In this document: positions 63,938 through 64,000 of the stretch, one piece after another | Numbering within the stretch: position 1 is the first letter of the stretch | Layout of the letters: each line of letters opens with the position of its first letter | Origin: Malurus cyaneus samueli | Taxonomy: Eukaryota > Chordata > Aves > Passeriformes > Maluridae | DNA: 64,000 nucleotides | Assembly: GCA_009741485.1 (NCBI GenBank) | Contig: CM019214.1 | Span: forward strand, 10,172,313-10,236,312 | Reading direction: 5' to 3' | Notes under the pieces: model-generated | Seen by the model: only the letters and a program-made list of their open reading frames with translations | Databases searched by the model: none | Told to the model about the DNA's origin: nothing | Translations under genes and position numbers: made by a program

Positions 63938-64000
63938 GTGCTCACCTTGTCATGGGGGAGATCAGGTTGGTCAGGCAGACCTGTCTTCCACAAACCCATG
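63938..64000 (-). mobile_element. CR1 LINE fragment cut by the window edge
   Basis: Reverse-complement CR1 landmark: CTCACCTTGTCATGGGGGAGATCAGGTTGGTCAGGCAG, then CTTCCACAAACCCATG, from the reverse-transcriptase part. It is colinear with about 60005-60053 in the CR1 that opens unit A. Confidence 0.9.

Overview
The window looks like nuclear DNA from a bird, most likely a songbird (passerine). It is about 60 kb of AT-leaning, CpG-poor non-coding sequence with short, weak, overlapping reading frames on both strands. It is scattered with chicken-repeat-1 (CR1) LINE fragments and two solo-LTR-like segments in reverse orientation, followed by a GC-rich gene-family locus in the last 4 kb. No bacterial, plasmid or phage organisation is visible. 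Species, chromosome and orthology cannot be read from the sequence alone.

Layout. 1-18 kb: unique sequence with one reverse LTR (about 1232-1758), a faint CR1 scrap (about 3026-3110), a near-perfect hairpin (9683-9745), a long T tract (9894-9939) and a GGAA microsatellite (17901-18019). 18-29 kb: an old amniote-type CR1 fragment (18852-19535), a second reverse LTR (22311 to about 22751) and a younger CR1 3' end (28268-28500). 29-56 kb: unique sequence, old CR1 scraps, a 108-bp tandem duplication (42866-43083), and two unusually long unsupported reading frames (204 and 279 codons). 56-59.4 kb: a CR1 3' segment of about 0.9 kb with reverse-transcriptase remains, and another CR1 scrap.

59.4-64 kb is the interesting part. 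Two paralogous units lie head to tail. Each runs from an antisense CR1 fragment to a promoter/first-exon-like segment, a short intron with aligned splice sites, and the start of a coding exon. Unit A (about 60.0-62.3 kb) keeps a CpG-rich promoter, carries a 14-bp minisatellite of about 23 units, and has an ATG immediately after the splice acceptor. Its coding exon then runs after 40 bases into a 938-base G tract. Unit B (about 62.4-63.9 kb) is CpG-poor, has AGA where A has ATG, and reads through one frame interrupted by two stops before a polyadenylation signal. The encoded N-terminal region (polar heptad-like segment, Trp-rich membrane span, acidic linker) resembles the amplified bird ITPRIP-like-1 family. 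I read B as a decayed or truncated member and A as a copy whose body is lost or unresolved. A CR1 scrap at the right edge, colinear with the one starting unit A, suggests the array continues beyond the window.

The window contains no gene I can call intact. The G tract may be an assembly artefact: its right edge carries a short string resembling a sequencing adapter.
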